Part shown: positions 1 to 13,846 of the stretch, piece after piece
Numbering within the stretch: position 1 is the stretch's first letter
Layout: each line of letters begins with the position of its first letter
Assembly: GCF_036370855.1 (NCBI RefSeq)
Contig: NC_088101.1
Span: forward strand, 5,463,501-5,527,500
From: Dromaius novaehollandiae
Lineage: Eukaryota > Chordata > Aves > Casuariiformes > Dromaiidae
Reading direction: 5' to 3'
Length of the DNA: 64,000 nt
Made by a program: the position numbers and the translations under genes
The notes under the pieces: model-generated
What the model was told of the DNA's origin: nothing
The model's database searches: none
Seen by the model: the letters and a program-made list of their open reading frames with translations, nothing else

Positions 1-3000
1 CCTCATCCTCTTGAAAAGGTGTTTATAGCTAGGCTGGGCTGGTGATAGTGATGCATGACAGCACCCCAATGGTTGCCCAGAGGAAGACGGATCGTGTGGA
101 TGCTGATGCGAAGTCCAGGAATAGCAAAGGGGATTCCATGAGGAAGCCTCCCTCTTCCCCTGCCCTTCGGAGGGAGAGTCAAAATCAGAGCTAGCAGCAT
201 GAAGACTGCTGAAAGGGAGGGCATAGCCATGCCCATTAAGACTCAGTAGATACCAGCAAGTTTTGCCTGATGCGGGCAGGGCCCTAGACTCCAGCTTCGG
301 CAACCTGATGGTCCTTGAGTTGATCTCTGACCCTGGTATTGATGATGTGGGTCCAGCCCAGTAGCCCTGAAAAGGAGCTAAGAGATGCTAAGCTCACTGC
401 AGCTTGAAGGGGCCTCGAAATGACACCAGAAGCTGCCCTAGAGATGATGTGGAGACTCAGGATGTCTTCACTGGCATCCAAAATGCTGCGGCCCACAGGA
501 AACGCTGTGGTCAGCTCAGGCGTGCAGGCTGGAGGCAGGCTGTCCAGTTCTGACACATGCCAGTGTGTCCACATGTCAGTGGGTGTGGGCACCTGGAGTC
601 GAGGGTGGCTGAATTCTCTGTAGGTAGATGTCCTGGAATTGGATTGCTCTAGACCTATATTTTTCCCTTGCAGAAAATGACCTGCATAACAAGGGAACAC
701 GTGCCTCAGCACAGCACTGTAGGTATTCAAGTTGCAAATCTGACAGCAAGGCGTGCCCTCGAACAAAGTGCTAAAATGGAAACTTTGCCATGGAAACTTT
801 GTCCATGGCTTTCAGCATGGACACAGACTTCTCACCTCTATACAAGCACTGAGGGAGCAACCAGATCGCTCATATAAAAGCATGGTGCAAACTCCCAGGG
901 AACTGAAGTACCAGAAAATCCGGGGGGGAACAGGGGACACACAAATAAAACAGTCTGAGGCAGCCAAATCTGAAAACAACGCCAAATGAAGAGAGTTCTC
1001 TGGAGTAGGAGCAAGTGTGAAGCATGTGTCTTCCACAACTTGGAAGAGGCCACAGCCCACCTCTGTGGCACTGATGAGGAAAAAAAGTCTCTGGCTCACA
1101 GTTATCTACAGAACAAATGAACAAGTGAATCATCATGTAAAGAAATATTGAATACTCAGAAGAAAGTCCATAAAATCATTTTCATTTAAAGCACTAAACA
1201 AAGAAACTACAGTTAATAAACTGAACTGGTCACTGAGACCTTCAGAAGTCATTTCTTCTCATATGTCTCTATATAAAAATTATGAGGGGAAAACAAATTC
1301 TCACATTTTTTCAACAGCCAATCAGTTCCTTAGCTTTGACGTAACTACATATTGAACTGAATTAGATGAATAAATTGATATGAGGAAAATGGTTGCTTTG
1401 AAATGGTGGAATAAATTACTCCTGTCAAAATGGGCTTAATATTTCAATCAACACTGTCTCCAAATGTTTCACAAGTTCTCCAGTGCAATTTGATTTTTGC
1501 TTTCTTTAAAACTTCGACAGACATGAACTCCTTTGCCTCAATTCATTTAATACAAATATCTAAATGCATTCCAAAAATTTGGGCTGTATTATGACATGCA
1601 CATTTCAAATTTGAAGTAGGGTTTTAAAATAAACATGATCCTTTCTAGTTTTCTCAGCTACACAAAAATTATTTTCCATTCTCCAAAGTAGTCCAGATCA
1701 CATTTTTCACTAATGCACATTCGATTCTGGGACACACTGGTATCACTAACACAACATGAAATTTAGGCATGTAGAATAATGTTCTGTATCTATTTTAAAA
1801 CATAACTGTAAGTTACTAATATATTTAAAATAAGAAAAAAATTACAAACTGTCCCATTGGCTAATCTACTAATCCTGGGATGTTATTTTGCCTGAGATTC
1901 TCTAGGGTTTACTCAAAAAACATAAAGAGAATTTAACTGCACAGACTCAGAGAGAGGCACAGTTCTCCATCAAGGAAGCTTCCTAGAAGAACATACAAAA
2001 ACCCACATTGCGAGGGCCTCACAAGTTGATCTAAACAAGTCAAACACCATGAATGAAATAATGCTGGGAGAAACACTAGGTGAATGTAGAGTCAGAGATA
2101 GTAAGAAGAAAAGAGAAATGTTCAGATTTACTTGTTCCAGTCAACAACAGTAACTAAAGTTTATTGATTTCAGTTTCAGCAACTAAAAATCCAGGAAAAC
2201 ATTTTAATGTTGTACAGACAATACTCTCCCATATTTAATCTTCTATTAAAGTAATTATATAGTGCAGGATCTTCTCACAATCATTGTGATTTACTTATCA
2301 ATTAGTACAATAATAACTATTTTAAAATATGAATGTAACTAAATGCAAATAGTATTTTATCCAATTATATAGCTGTTCAATTATATGGAAATATCTAAGT
2401 AAAGAGACTGAAAAAATAATCCAGTGTTAAAGTATAACTCTTAGCTGCAAAAATAGCTGGACACACTCTCAGCCACCGTCTCTCAACCGTTCCCTTTATA
2501 TCCACTCTAAAACTATTTCCAACACACTAATCACATCTATTCAGAAGAAAGTAAAATTATATGATCTCAAAATATTTTCATTAGAAAAACAACTGCTTTT
2601 TTACTCCTTTAACAACTGCTTGCCCTCTTCTGTCTAATTATATACTGTTAAAGGCCAAATATTCGGTCAGTAAGCAGAAATAACTATAGCTTTTAATAAG
2701 AATAAAACATCAGATAAGACTTCACATGAAAAGCAAAGATGCTCTTTGCCTTGATCAGGAACACTGTTCAAAATTGTATTGGATTTTTAAAAATTAAATA
2801 TATAAACATCAAAGTCTTAGTAACTCCGTATCAGCAACTTCTTACAAAGAAGTCTGTTTACATGATCATAACATGTTGGATAACACAGCTAGAATTTTCT
2901 CAGAGATACTTCACGTAACAGCCAAGATGTTCAAAATAACTACCTTTTTCAAAAGCTCTCGCTCAAGTCAATACTAATGGGAACTACGTAATCTGCACTT

Positions 3001-6000
3001 AAAACCCCACAGCCCTGCCAAAAAAAGGTTACCTCTTTGGAATGCTTTTGTGACCAACAGTCAATTTCAAAAAAAAAACTGAACTGATTAATATTCGATC
3101 ATGACATCTATCTAAGGATAGCACAGAAACAATACATTATAAAGTTACTCAAATCAGAGGGATAGCTCTATCTTTTTTTTCCTTTTATCTGTGCACCTAC
3201 TACTTTTTATGCAAAGGCTGTTTATTAAATGCAAAAAAAGCCCTGGATTTGCTGCTTTGTTACTGTCATGATCTGATCTCCTCCATATTCAATGTAAGTT
3301 TCCATAAAAAAACAAAACCGATTTCAAGTACAAAGCAGCAGCTATCTAATCCGCAAATAAAAACTACAGTGATGATATGCTTTTCCTAAAACAAGCCTGA
3401 AGCCATGATTATATTAAAGATACAGATGTGAGGGGATTTTTCAACTTCCAAACAGGTAGGCAAACAAGATATTACGATCCAAGGGCACAGGAAAATGAAT
3501 AAGCAAGCCAACTATGTGACGTAGCAAGCCAACTATGTGACGTTTGTGCAGCGTCCTCTCAAATCCTGCAATCCCTTCTAGAAAGTCAGGGTCTACATCT
3601 CCCTCTTCTTTACTCATGTTCTTCTCACATGGCTTGGTCTCAGAAACTTTCCATGCCTGTAACGGAAACTTGAGCCAACTTCTTAAATGTATGATTTCTT
3701 CATCTCGACTCATCATCCACTTCTGTTTCTGAGAAGCTCCTCATCATGACACCTGTATCTCAAGAAGCAAAACAGGAAACATCACAGGGATGAAGCAAGG
3801 AAAGATGAATAATAATATGCCTCTGTGTCTTTAATAAAATCCCAACTTTCATTCAAGTTCCTTTCAGGAAATACAGTTCCTTTCTCAGAACCAAAGTCTC
3901 ACCAAGCTAGGTATGTAAACACCTAGTGCCAAAGTTGGGCTAACCAATGAAACCTCCTGACCTGAGCCTCTGTTCTTAATGTGACAAACAGAAGAAATCC
4001 CGTACTAGCTAGTCTTACATCCTGTGGAACATATCATCAGGTGCCAGGTCTGCCAAACTAGTCTGTAGCAGCCAGTTCAAGTAAAAGAAATTGCTGACCT
4101 ATCCACTAACTTATCCACCACTGAATACAATGGAAGTTATCTTTATCTACTTATTTGTGCAAATAAATAGAGTTCTAGTTCACAACTAAGATGAAAAACC
4201 AAGATGTAAGCCTTCCCATTATGTCCCCCACTGTCCCTAAATCCATGCAACGTTCACAGCACATTTTCTTTCTATTGACTTATCAGCTACCCAAGGATAC
4301 ACTTCCTCTGTGTTACAACAACATAACTACAAGGTGACAAAAGCAGAAGTTATTTTCAGTGTGTCTTTATCCCAAAAAGCATGTCGTAAACTTCTGGGTT
4401 AGGGTAGAGGGGAATGGCCTAAGGGTTTCCCCAGCGTAACAGTCCGCTTTCCTTCAACGGATCTACTCTCATCCAAAAGTTAGGACGAACAGGGCACAAA
4501 GCCAGCAGCAGCACTCATGCTAACAATGTAAAGGCACAGGGATGACTCATCAGCACAATGGAGACGTAGCCATCTTGCGTCCAAACAAGCAGCCCAAACC
4601 ACATGTATGCTGGATGATTTCACCTAAACGCTGAACAAGGGGGTGCAAGAGAAACGATCTCTGCAGCATCCTTAGTCACGACACCTTCAGAGCAAACAGG
4701 CCGGCACTAAATCCACTCTGCAAGGCGGTTCACCATGAGACAGAAGCAAAGCAATTTTGTCTCTTCCTGTTAGGGTTAAGGCCATCTTAACATTGTCACT
4801 GAAACCTCTTTCTAGCAGAAACAGAACAGACCCCACCTCTTCTTGGCTATCAACTCAAATTCTCAGGTTCCACCTCTCACCCAAAACCATAAACCATACT
4901 ACTTGATGGGCCGCACTTGGCTCAAAGACAGTATATCCATCCCTTGTTGACTCTTCCTAGTGAAACCAAAGTCAGTTCCATTCCCTTATACTAGCAACAA
5001 GAGATAACAGTTGTAGGGACAGGCTCCCATCTGAGCACAGAAAGGCTTGGGCTTCGATTCCTGTATATTACAGCAGAGAAGATGACTTGGAAGAACTGCC
5101 TTGGCTGGACAGCATAAGAAACCCTCTGCCAATGCTCTGGGTGTTACAGAACCAGTATCTGTTAAGTAACTGCACAAAAAAGTATTTTCTGTGCAGGGAT
5201 TATTAAAGGAAAAACACATATCCTCAATTCTGAACTTTTAAAGAAGTTCTTACCCTCAAATGCGCTTATAATGCAAGCAATCCTGAAAGTCTCTCTCTCA
5301 GTGATCATGCCTGCTATCGAGAAACAAGCTATTCCCTACTCAGGAAAGACAAGTATCATGTTCCTCAAGAGTTTAGAGCACAAAAGCAGAGACAGGCACA
5401 CATGCCGTGTCACCAGGACACTCAGAACATGTCCAGAAAGTCATCCAATCATTTTATACCAGAACAATCCTTAATTTTTCTTAGGATGATCACTGTTTTC
5501 AATTTCTTGTGTACAATGTCACTGTTTCATAAACCGTCAGAACTCCGTATTATTCCTGAGCACCAGAAATGAACTGGTGACAATTAATTATTGACATCTT
5601 CACTCATTAATCAGATGTCAGCACTCAGCATATATACCACACAGATTACAAGACTTCCAGACACCCATTGCTGCATGCAGAGAGAGAACTGCAGAAAAAG
5701 ATTAGTAATTGCAGTTCAACCCAAATGGCAAGAAGATCAGATGCTGCCTGTCACCTGGATGCCCAAACCAATGGAGGAATTTTCAGTTTTCTTCTGAAGA
5801 GGCAATTTACTAGCAGGCTGATACTTCTAACTGATCTTCACAGCCGCCAACACTGGCAGAAGAATTTGGTAACTCAATAATAAAACACAAAAACTTCCTG
5901 GACTGTTAACTCTGTTATCATATTTTGGCAATTAAGCCTTCCTTCATACCTTGGGGAAAGTCTTAAGATTAGACAGTATATGTTTTAAAGGCAGATGTGC

Positions 6001-7489
6001 CTCAACTATTCGGTGCAACTGTGTTACATATTTTATTAATCTTTTTGAGAAAACACACATTCCACAACAACTTCCTTGAAAGGTTAATTTTTATCCTGGT
6101 TTCCCAAGGAAACAACAGTTAACAACCATACTGACTTTTCTGGGCACTGAAACTTTTAAATTATTTGGCTGATTCCAACCAACTCTGATAGAGAAGGATA
6201 CAGATTCCACAGGTATACCATTCCTACAACAGATCTGCACAATAAATAACCAAGGCAGTCCCTCAAGCAACCTGCCTGGTCCATAAACATCTGGGAGACA
6301 GCATGTTTTGATTAATACACCCAGGAACTAAGAAGTACTACTGGGTTGCACAGTCACTATGCTGTTGGGAAAACAGGGGAAGATGATGGTGCTGTTGTGC
6401 TGATGGAAAAAAAAAAGAAGAGAACATGCTTAAGGTATTGACTAAAACCCAGAAAGTGGCAGAAAACTTGTCTTCACTAGTTTGGCTGGTCACAGAGCTA
6501 CTTTCTTCCTAAGGAGCAACACAGTGAAGTCTCTTATGTGTCTGTCACAGGTTCCATCTTTATGTTGGCTGCTACTGAGGTGTTGACAGGCAACTCTGGT
6601 TTCTTTAATTAAAAGACAATTGGTCAAAAGTTTTCATTTTTCACTAAAGAAGGTGGAAAAGTAGACAACACATTGTAGCAGAGGCTGCTTCAGAAACACC
6701 CCACAAAAAAGGAAAACGGCCTCTCCATCCTTTTTAAGACAACCTTACCTAGACAGGATACATTACAAACTGCCAGGACAGGTCAGATTTCTGGTCCATC
6801 TGTTCCAGAATTGTGCCTCCTGTGATCAGGACCAGATGGTTCAGAAGGTGTAATAACTTGGGTAGTGAACAATGATGTAATTCACCCAAAGGGGAAACTC
6901 CTTCCTGACCTCATCAATTAGCATGAAGGTTTATATCCCTAATTTATTTTTAATCCTATTTACTGCAACTCTGGATATTCTCATTATATATATATAAATG
7001 TCCAGCTCTGCTTGGAATCTGACTAAACTTTTGGCCTCAATAATATCACATGGCATAATGACACCAAGTTTCAAATATACTCCTTTGCAATTTCATTTAA
7101 CATCCTTTTGTTCTTGTACTATGGGAACTAGCACTGCTATTAACCATATCTCTTCCTCTTCTAGCCAGTTTGCATCACAGGCTACCTGCCATACCATGCT
7201 CTGTTGCAGAGCAGGAACATAATCTGAGGACCTTTAACACCACAGCATAACAACTCCTCGCAGCTCTCCAACGATATTTCTATAACCTACATTCCTGTGG
7301 TCTGCTGAAAGTTGACAGCTCCATCAAAATTTCACCAGGCCCTACTCATTTCCAGATCTTCCCAACGAAGAGCCGCCACCCTTATAAGCAGACTGTTTGG
7401 CCAAGTGTTGTGCTTTCAGCATCTCCCAGAGATTCTGATAGATTTAGTTTAAAAAAGCAATTAAAAAAAAAAAAAACACACAGACAAGA
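1..7489. other. AT-rich region without a recognisable gene
   Basis: I find no conserved protein in this stretch. The first kilobase is more GC-rich than the rest and has one 160-codon open frame on the minus strand (284-766) that I do not recognise. Beyond about 1.1 kb the sequence is AT-rich with frequent stops in all frames. If the candidate leftward gene with exons at 13.9, 11.0 and 7.6 kb is real, this stretch would hold its later introns, exons or 3' UTR. A further acceptor-like site on the minus strand near 3756 would be in frame but leads to a stop within about 15 codons, so I do not call it. Confidence 0.5.
3502..3543. repeat. 21-bp perfect tandem duplication
   Basis: The unit agcaagccaactatgtgacg plus t is present twice in direct succession (3502-3522 and 3523-3543) with no mismatch. 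This looks like a recent local duplication in non-coding sequence. No function is implied. Confidence 0.9.
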
Positions 7490-7663
7490 AGCATACCATG
7501 CTGGGCTTTTCAAGGTCACACAGGGCTTCTCCCTCTGAGCAAAGAGTTCCCCTCCCATCTCCATGCCTGAATAAAGAACGGTGTCCAGCTGAGCAAAACT
7601 GATCTCATTTTGCTCTTGGCTAGTGTTCCCGTGGGCTGCAGGTCGCTCTGTGCAAGAAACATA
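7490..7663 (-). other. candidate internal exon of an unidentified leftward gene
   Basis: On the minus strand a good acceptor (TTTCTTGCACAG) precedes a 174-nt segment that ends ...CCAGCATG before a GTATGC donor. One frame is open throughout and includes the residues SQEQNEISFAQLDTVLYSG. That frame needs one base from the previous exon, which is the phase the candidate exon at 11030-11106 provides. Two methionines in a good context (GGCATGG, GAGATGG) lie inside and could start translation if the upstream exons are 5' UTR. I do not recognise the protein. The open frame and matched phase are seen in the sequence; that it is an exon is inference. Confidence 0.35.
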
Positions 7664-10600
7664 GCCTATGTTGTTACTTATAGACGAGCTCATGAAGCAT
7701 TCATCGTGATTATTATGTCAAGTATTTAGTAACGATCCAGTGCAATTAGTCACTGCCATTTCTGCTCACACAGTACTTGCAAGAGGCATTAAGGTATAAT
7801 GCCACACTGTCATTCAACAAATGTTTGGTAAAAAAAGAGATTACAGCCACGTATACAAGCCGTAGACTAAGAAAGGGGACTATTAAAGCAAACTTGAGGT
7901 TCTAGATCCTCTCAGCTCCCAAAACACAGTTCCCCTTTCAATAACTACTGGGGTTGCATTTTTTTTTCTCCCAGCCCTGGAGCTAAATCTTAGGATTCTA
8001 AGCCACAGATTCTTACTCCTCGAGGCTTTAGGAGAGAAAGAGTAGGTCTGGTTGATATCTCATGGGAAGAGGTCACTGGCCCTCCAAAGAGGCAACAGAA
8101 TTTTTACAGCAGCTGTGAGAAACACCACGTAGCTATTAGTGTTTTACCACAAGTGTTTTGATCATGGGTTTCGAACTGGTGAATTATGGCAGGAGAATAC
8201 TTCCTTGCCTCAAATAAGAAGAAATGACATTTTCTCCCTCTTTAGCAGGATCTTCAGGCAAGGAACCGGTCAAGAGAAAAAATCTGTCCCAGGCTATGGT
8301 TCTCAAACAAACAAAATTCTTTAATGATCAAAATAGTACTAACAAAACAGATACGGGCACCACTTCACCAGCTATTAGCTCATGAAGTAATGTATCTCCA
8401 TGCAGTTTTCTCTCTGTGTCTATCATATATTGAGTCAATAAAATCACATATCTCTCAATGGCAGTTAAATTATCACACCACCTACTTCTCAATGACCTCC
8501 CCATGCTGTTTAATAGTTACATAGCAGTATTAAGAATTCTTTGCCAGAGCAGTGATCTCAATTCTTTATAAAGGCCGTAAATACTTTCCCATTCTTCTTT
8601 CTCACATCTGTAAGGAAGACAGATAAAAATCCAGCCAACAATCAGTAATGAACCCAGTACTTCTACAATGCTCTTGGGCAACCAACTCAAACAGTGGCCC
8701 AAGCCACAAGTTTTAGAGTACTGCCATACCAATATTTCAAGAACCTCTGATCAGCCATCGAGTGGTTTGCATTTGGCATTTGCTGAGGTTGAAAGAGAAG
8801 ACAGTAATAACAGAGAACAATTCTCCCATCAGCAACAGCAAAAATAATCTTAAAAGCCTGAAGTGCAATGCTTTCACTGCTTTTGGCTCATTACTGAATT
8901 CAAAGTGAAAAAGATGCGATGTTTTCCGATTGTTGCACACAAAAACACAGTCAGGGTGAGGAAATATTTTAATGGACTCAATAAAGGTATTTTTGGCTGC
9001 TAAAATTCTCAATCTATTGTGCTAAAAATAGCTTTAAATAAGTGTGCAATACAAGCAGTACATACTTTGCCTAAGAAAAAATCCGCTGGCCAATTGCAGA
9101 TCACATGAGCACAGTTATTTATTAGAGCTAAGAACAATTATTCCAAGTCTTATCTGACTGTAGAGTTGGACCTATTCAGCAATGGCACGGCCACGTACTA
9201 AACGCCTAAGCCACAGTTCATCAGTGAAGTGAGGGAGAGTTTCTATAAACAATAGTTGTTGCTATTTAACAACATGGTCGTGAAGAAATGAAATAAAATG
9301 TAGAAAGCCTAAGATTGCCTCTCCCCTTCCAACCTTTCATCTCAAAAGAATGTTTTTCTCTTCTGTCAGTCCACTCCTTCTTTTCTGATGCTGTATAAAG
9401 AAGTTAGATGCCTTAAAGTATCACTCCCTAAAGTCCACCGATCAAAGCTATGGATAATATCCTCACTTTTTTTTTTTCCTTTGAGCTTTTCATCAATCAG
9501 TAAAAAGGTTCTCCAAGTTCTGCTCTGTTTTTACAATCGGTGTCACATAAGTTAGAAATAATATTGCTCAGCAGAGCATACGCCACTATCTGAGCAACAG
9601 TAAAATAAAGTAGTTCAAATATACTCTATGCTCAGTAAAGTTCATAGCAGCTGTTCTATTCACAGAAAGACATCTGAGAAAAGTGCCATAAATAACAAGA
9701 TCACATGGATTCTCCCATTGCACAACCAACATACATCTTTCCTGTTCAGGAATTTATACTTCACACCCTATGCTGTCAGTCAAAAGAATATTACAAGCTA
9801 TGTTTTCAGGATGATCCAGATGATATTTTGGTAGGTAATACAGCCCTCCTGCTGGCCGAGTCCTTTTAAAATACTCTTTCTATTCTATTACAAAAATGGA
9901 AAATGTTTGTAGAACCTTGTCCGAACTGCAGCCTTCATCAGCAGTAAGCTATAGAGCCGCACGTGCCTTTTACACATCAAAGGTGTCTAACACCAGTTAA
10001 ACGTGCAAGTGTGGCAGCCCGGCAGAAGCTTAAGGGAACTACTCCTGTGCAGATTCAGGATTTAAGTTTTTATTCATATGTGCAAATATGGGTTATTTTC
10101 TCTGACTCCAGTTTCAACAAATCCCTAATTAGAGTAGCCCCTTTTAACATTTTTAATTCATTTCAATGTTATACTAAAATTAAACCCATTTGTTCTAAAC
10201 ATTTTATTTATAGGCCTCTGCAAAGGGAGAATCACTTTTCAAAGCAGTTTCTAGCTACAACTGAAAAAGAAGCCATACAGCCATTTTATAAAAATGACAT
10301 TTTTTTCTTTTGGAATTTTGCCACAAGTTGCCTTTGAGGGCTTGGTTCAGAAATTCCAAATTCAGTTTATTGTTTTTCTCATTGAGAACCAACTCCTTTT
10401 AGCAATTCTGTTAATCTTGGAGCTTGGAAGTATTTTTCTTAAAGTAACGCCCAGAGTTTAGATATTCCATAAAAAGACCAGGAATTATTTTTATTAAAGT
10501 AACACCCAAAGTTCAGACATTCCATACAAAAACCAGGCAGAGCGCTTTCATTCTTAGAAACGTTCTTAGCCCTTTCATTGAAAACACAGATTCCATGCAG

Positions 10601-11029
10601 ATAACCGAGAACTGAAGAGTTTTATCAGTGCTTTTCCTTTCTTCAAAGAGTTGCGTGGCAGGAGGAAAGCTATTTAGCCAGGATTTTTCCTGTGTAAAAA
10701 AAGCTGAGCTTTTTGCTCTTCATATGACGTTCTTTTCTTCCCTTATCATCTCCTGCTGAGGAAAAAGTAGCAGCAATCTCCACTCCTACTTCACATTGCT
10801 CATTAGACATTTGCGCTGGCTTTGGGGTGTTCTGCCAGCAGTGACAATACACACTGAATACCTGCATTCACATTCAGTATCTGCCTTAATATCTGCCTCT
10901 TAACCCAGACGGAGTCCCATTGACCTACGTGAGAACAATTTCTAACAGAGCTTTAGTTAGACTATAAGAAATTTCTTCCTCAACTCTTATGCCACAACAG
11001 AAAAAAGGCTGCAAAGTAAAGGATCTTAC
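7664..11029. other. non-coding, possibly intronic
   Basis: No recognisable gene. The sequence is AT-rich with many stops. If the candidate exons on either side are real, this is one of their introns, read leftward. It contains a diverged 55-bp tandem duplication at 10431-10537. Confidence 0.45.
10431..10537. repeat. diverged 55-bp tandem duplication
   Basis: Two adjacent copies share blocks such as ttaaagtaac, attccata and accagg with the same spacing, offset by 55 bp (10431-10485 and 10486-10537). About a fifth of positions differ by eye, so the duplication is older than the one near 3.5 kb. Confidence 0.8.
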
Positions 11030-11106
11030 CTCCATTCTCAGGGGCCTGCGGCACTGAACCGTCTGCTCCTCCAGCGGCAGCCCTGTCTCGAGGACAAGAT
11101 GAAGTG
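11030..11106 (-). other. candidate exon 2 of an unidentified leftward gene
   Basis: On the minus strand the segment ends ...GAGAATGGAG directly before GTAAGATCC, a strong donor. The acceptor is TGCAG at the 11107 side, with a poor pyrimidine tract. The segment is GC-rich against an AT-rich background. The frame reading TSSCPRDRAAAGGADGSV is open and joins in phase to the open frame of the 7490-7663 candidate. The only ATG (AGAATGGAG, good context) lies in another frame and would give an ORF of about 45 codons that stops within the next exon, so it could be an upstream ORF. Confidence 0.35.
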
Positions 11107-13846
11107 CTGCATTTTCATTTGAGTGACTATGTTAATAAACTAGGTTACATCACCCTGGTTGCTTACTGTGACTAAAACACAGTTCAAGTGTTCATAGGGG
11201 AAAGGGAATGCCTTTTGATCAGGACTTCCAATTCTGAGTGTAAGCAATTGTGGCTGAAGAGTGCACTATGTCAGCAAGCCTTCTGCAAACACTACTGCTC
11301 TTAAGGCATAACAGGCCAAAGACATCATGGAATTAATAACATGTTTTCCAACAAGAGGCTTCTTCCCCATTGAGGAGTTAGCACGTAGTTCCAATTTTCA
11401 ATCCCTTTAATGTAGAAATTAGGGCCGGGTCAAAATCTTTTCACTTCCTTTGAAAGAGAGGTTAAGTGACAACAGACCCACCTTTCTCTCTGTAGTGTAT
11501 GTAATTTCAGCTTACCCAAGAGCAATGGCACTCCTGAGTTCAGGAGGACTTTAAAAGGAATCATTATGCTCACGGAAGTAAGCTAACATGAGTAACTGCC
11601 CAGGTAACAGGGAAACATTCCAGAGCCCTGTGCTGTCACCAGGCTTTTGGCCAATCCTGCTTAATCATGTATGCAAAACTCGAATTACAGAAAGACTTAT
11701 AACAGGTTAGAATAGTCCCAATGAATAGTTTTGTACTGCAGTGAACAAGCTCCCTTGCAAACCATCCTAGGATGAAAGCATTAGGATGCCTTTCCCGTTT
11801 TCAGAGCTTCTACTGCTGTCAGTGGTACAAATCAAACAACGGTTTCTGCTACAGTTCTCGCAATGAATTAGGCAGTTTCTGAAGTGACGTTTAAGAGAGA
11901 GTTTAGCACCACCTGAGCATCGCACTGCTGAAATTCCTAACTGCTACGGCCACGTTATCACAGCAGCTGTTACAGGCTGTGTTCTCATCTGGTCTAAGCT
12001 GGCTCAGGACGACTCACGCTATCTGGGCATGTAACACTGGCTGGAGTGAAACTTGAAATGCTCATGGCACAGTGACAGATATTTCACTGCAAGATCTTCA
12101 GGTTACAGAGCATGTGATGTCTTCAGCTTTAAACACAGTTATGCTCATAATACGTACATTTATGATCTTCTTGAGCCTTGTCAGGAAATGTACAAAGCTC
12201 TGTCTGCAAGCTTTGATTTTTCTGTGCAACACTGAGTAAAACCTAGCCAGCTACATCTTAGTTATGAGAACCAAGATGACTTTTCCGCCACTTAACAGAA
12301 GTTCGTAATTTTATGTAAAATTCGAGAGTCATGGTTGTAAATGTAGTCTTCAAATGGGGTTACAAAAAGCTGACTGTTCAGCAGCTCCCATGGGTGCAAC
12401 AGCCTGGTCAGATTTTCAAGAGCATACAACTTATAATTGAGAGCAAATAGTTAACGCTTTTAAGTTACCTTACAGATGCAAATTTTTAAACATAGTAAAT
12501 AAGGTCCCTTAACTTAGCTCCTGTTTTTAGCTTTTAATTCAGTATCCTCCAATTTTTCTGAAGAAAGCCCTTAGAGCTAAGTGCACCGGTCCTTGCCTTT
12601 GGTTGTCTGTTAACTACTAATACAGCTTAAAGTTTCACAGCCACCACTCCAGGACAATTTATTTTAGCTAAACAAAACCAGGCAACTGATTTGGAAACCT
12701 TCCCTTAAATACTTTGTGTGACAAGACACCTTTAAATCTACATATCAAAATAGCTTAATAGCTTTTTAAATAGTATCAGGCAAGCTAAGAAAAAAAGAGA
12801 GAGGAAAAACAAAAAATTTGCCTCTGTACAGTATTCTCTAAAATAAGCATGGCTGAAGAAAACTTTGGCACATTTTTTTTAAAGGTCACAAGCTTATGCC
12901 ATCCAAAACCTCTAAAACTCAGCAGAAACACAGTTCAATGAAAGTTATGAGAATCTGTTTCTGTACATGCTTAATAGTCTGACTGATAAGGATTAATGCA
13001 AAAAAAGGGGGGGGCTGGATCTCTACACAACTTGCCTTTGCTTCTGGGAACAACCTTTTACTACAATGAAAGACAGTACTTTTTTTCTGTAGTCCATACT
13101 GTGAATTAACAGGTAAAAGTTGCTACAGAAATCTCAGAGGTAAAATATTAAGAGCTGTGCCCTGACTGCACTACATCATTAAGATTCACCTTCTGCTCTA
13201 AAGAACAATTCTATGGTAAAACTGTAGAACCCCCACCCCAACAAAACAGCAAGTAATTTTGCTGGCACAGAATCGAAGGCCCACGTAAGCCAGAGGAACA
13301 AATCACCACCTGGCTCTCAGTCATGGTTCGAGCAATCACCTCCTCGAGCCATAACAAAGGTAAAAACACGTACCCTGAGAAGCTTTTGCTTTTCTTGCCC
13401 CACCTTAAAATTTACAGTCCTGGCAAGCTTGTGTCAGTACCTTGGGTCTATGAACACCGAAGCAAAGCTGCGAGCTGCTCTAGGTTTTTAAGTGCTTCCA
13501 GCTCAGCTGAACAGAAAACCGTGACGTTATAAGCTACAGACAGAAAGACACTGCAGGTTCGTAAATCGGAGGTGCTAAGACGTGTCTTTATTGGGATACG
13601 CCAAGGCAGACCAAGCTGCTGTCGCCGGGTTTGGCAGCCGGTGCGTGGTGTGCAGGGGCTCACCCCGCGGCCGCGGGGCGGGCGGGCAGGGCTGAGCCCC
13701 CCCCGGCGGGCGCCCGCTGCCCTCCTCCACACACGCAAACACGCGCACCCACCCCGCCCGCCAACGGCCGCCGCGCGCGCCGGCACCGCGGGGGGAGGCG
13801 CGAGGGTGGGGCGCTCCCCTTCCCGCGTGCGCGCACCCCCACTCAC
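11107..13846. other. non-coding, possibly first intron of the leftward gene
   Basis: I see no coding exon. The sequence is AT-rich apart from the edge of the CpG island on the right. Confidence 0.45.

Noticed and set aside
3441-3716. 91-codon minus-strand frame spanning the 21-bp duplication
   Set aside because: The tandem repeat preserves the frame only because 21 is a multiple of three. No splice partner or homology is seen.
8517-8732. Minus-strand frame with a hydrophobic stretch followed by charged residues, resembling a receptor tail
   Set aside because: A consensus acceptor interrupts it, no donor or partner exon fits, and no family is recognisable. Chance is more likely.
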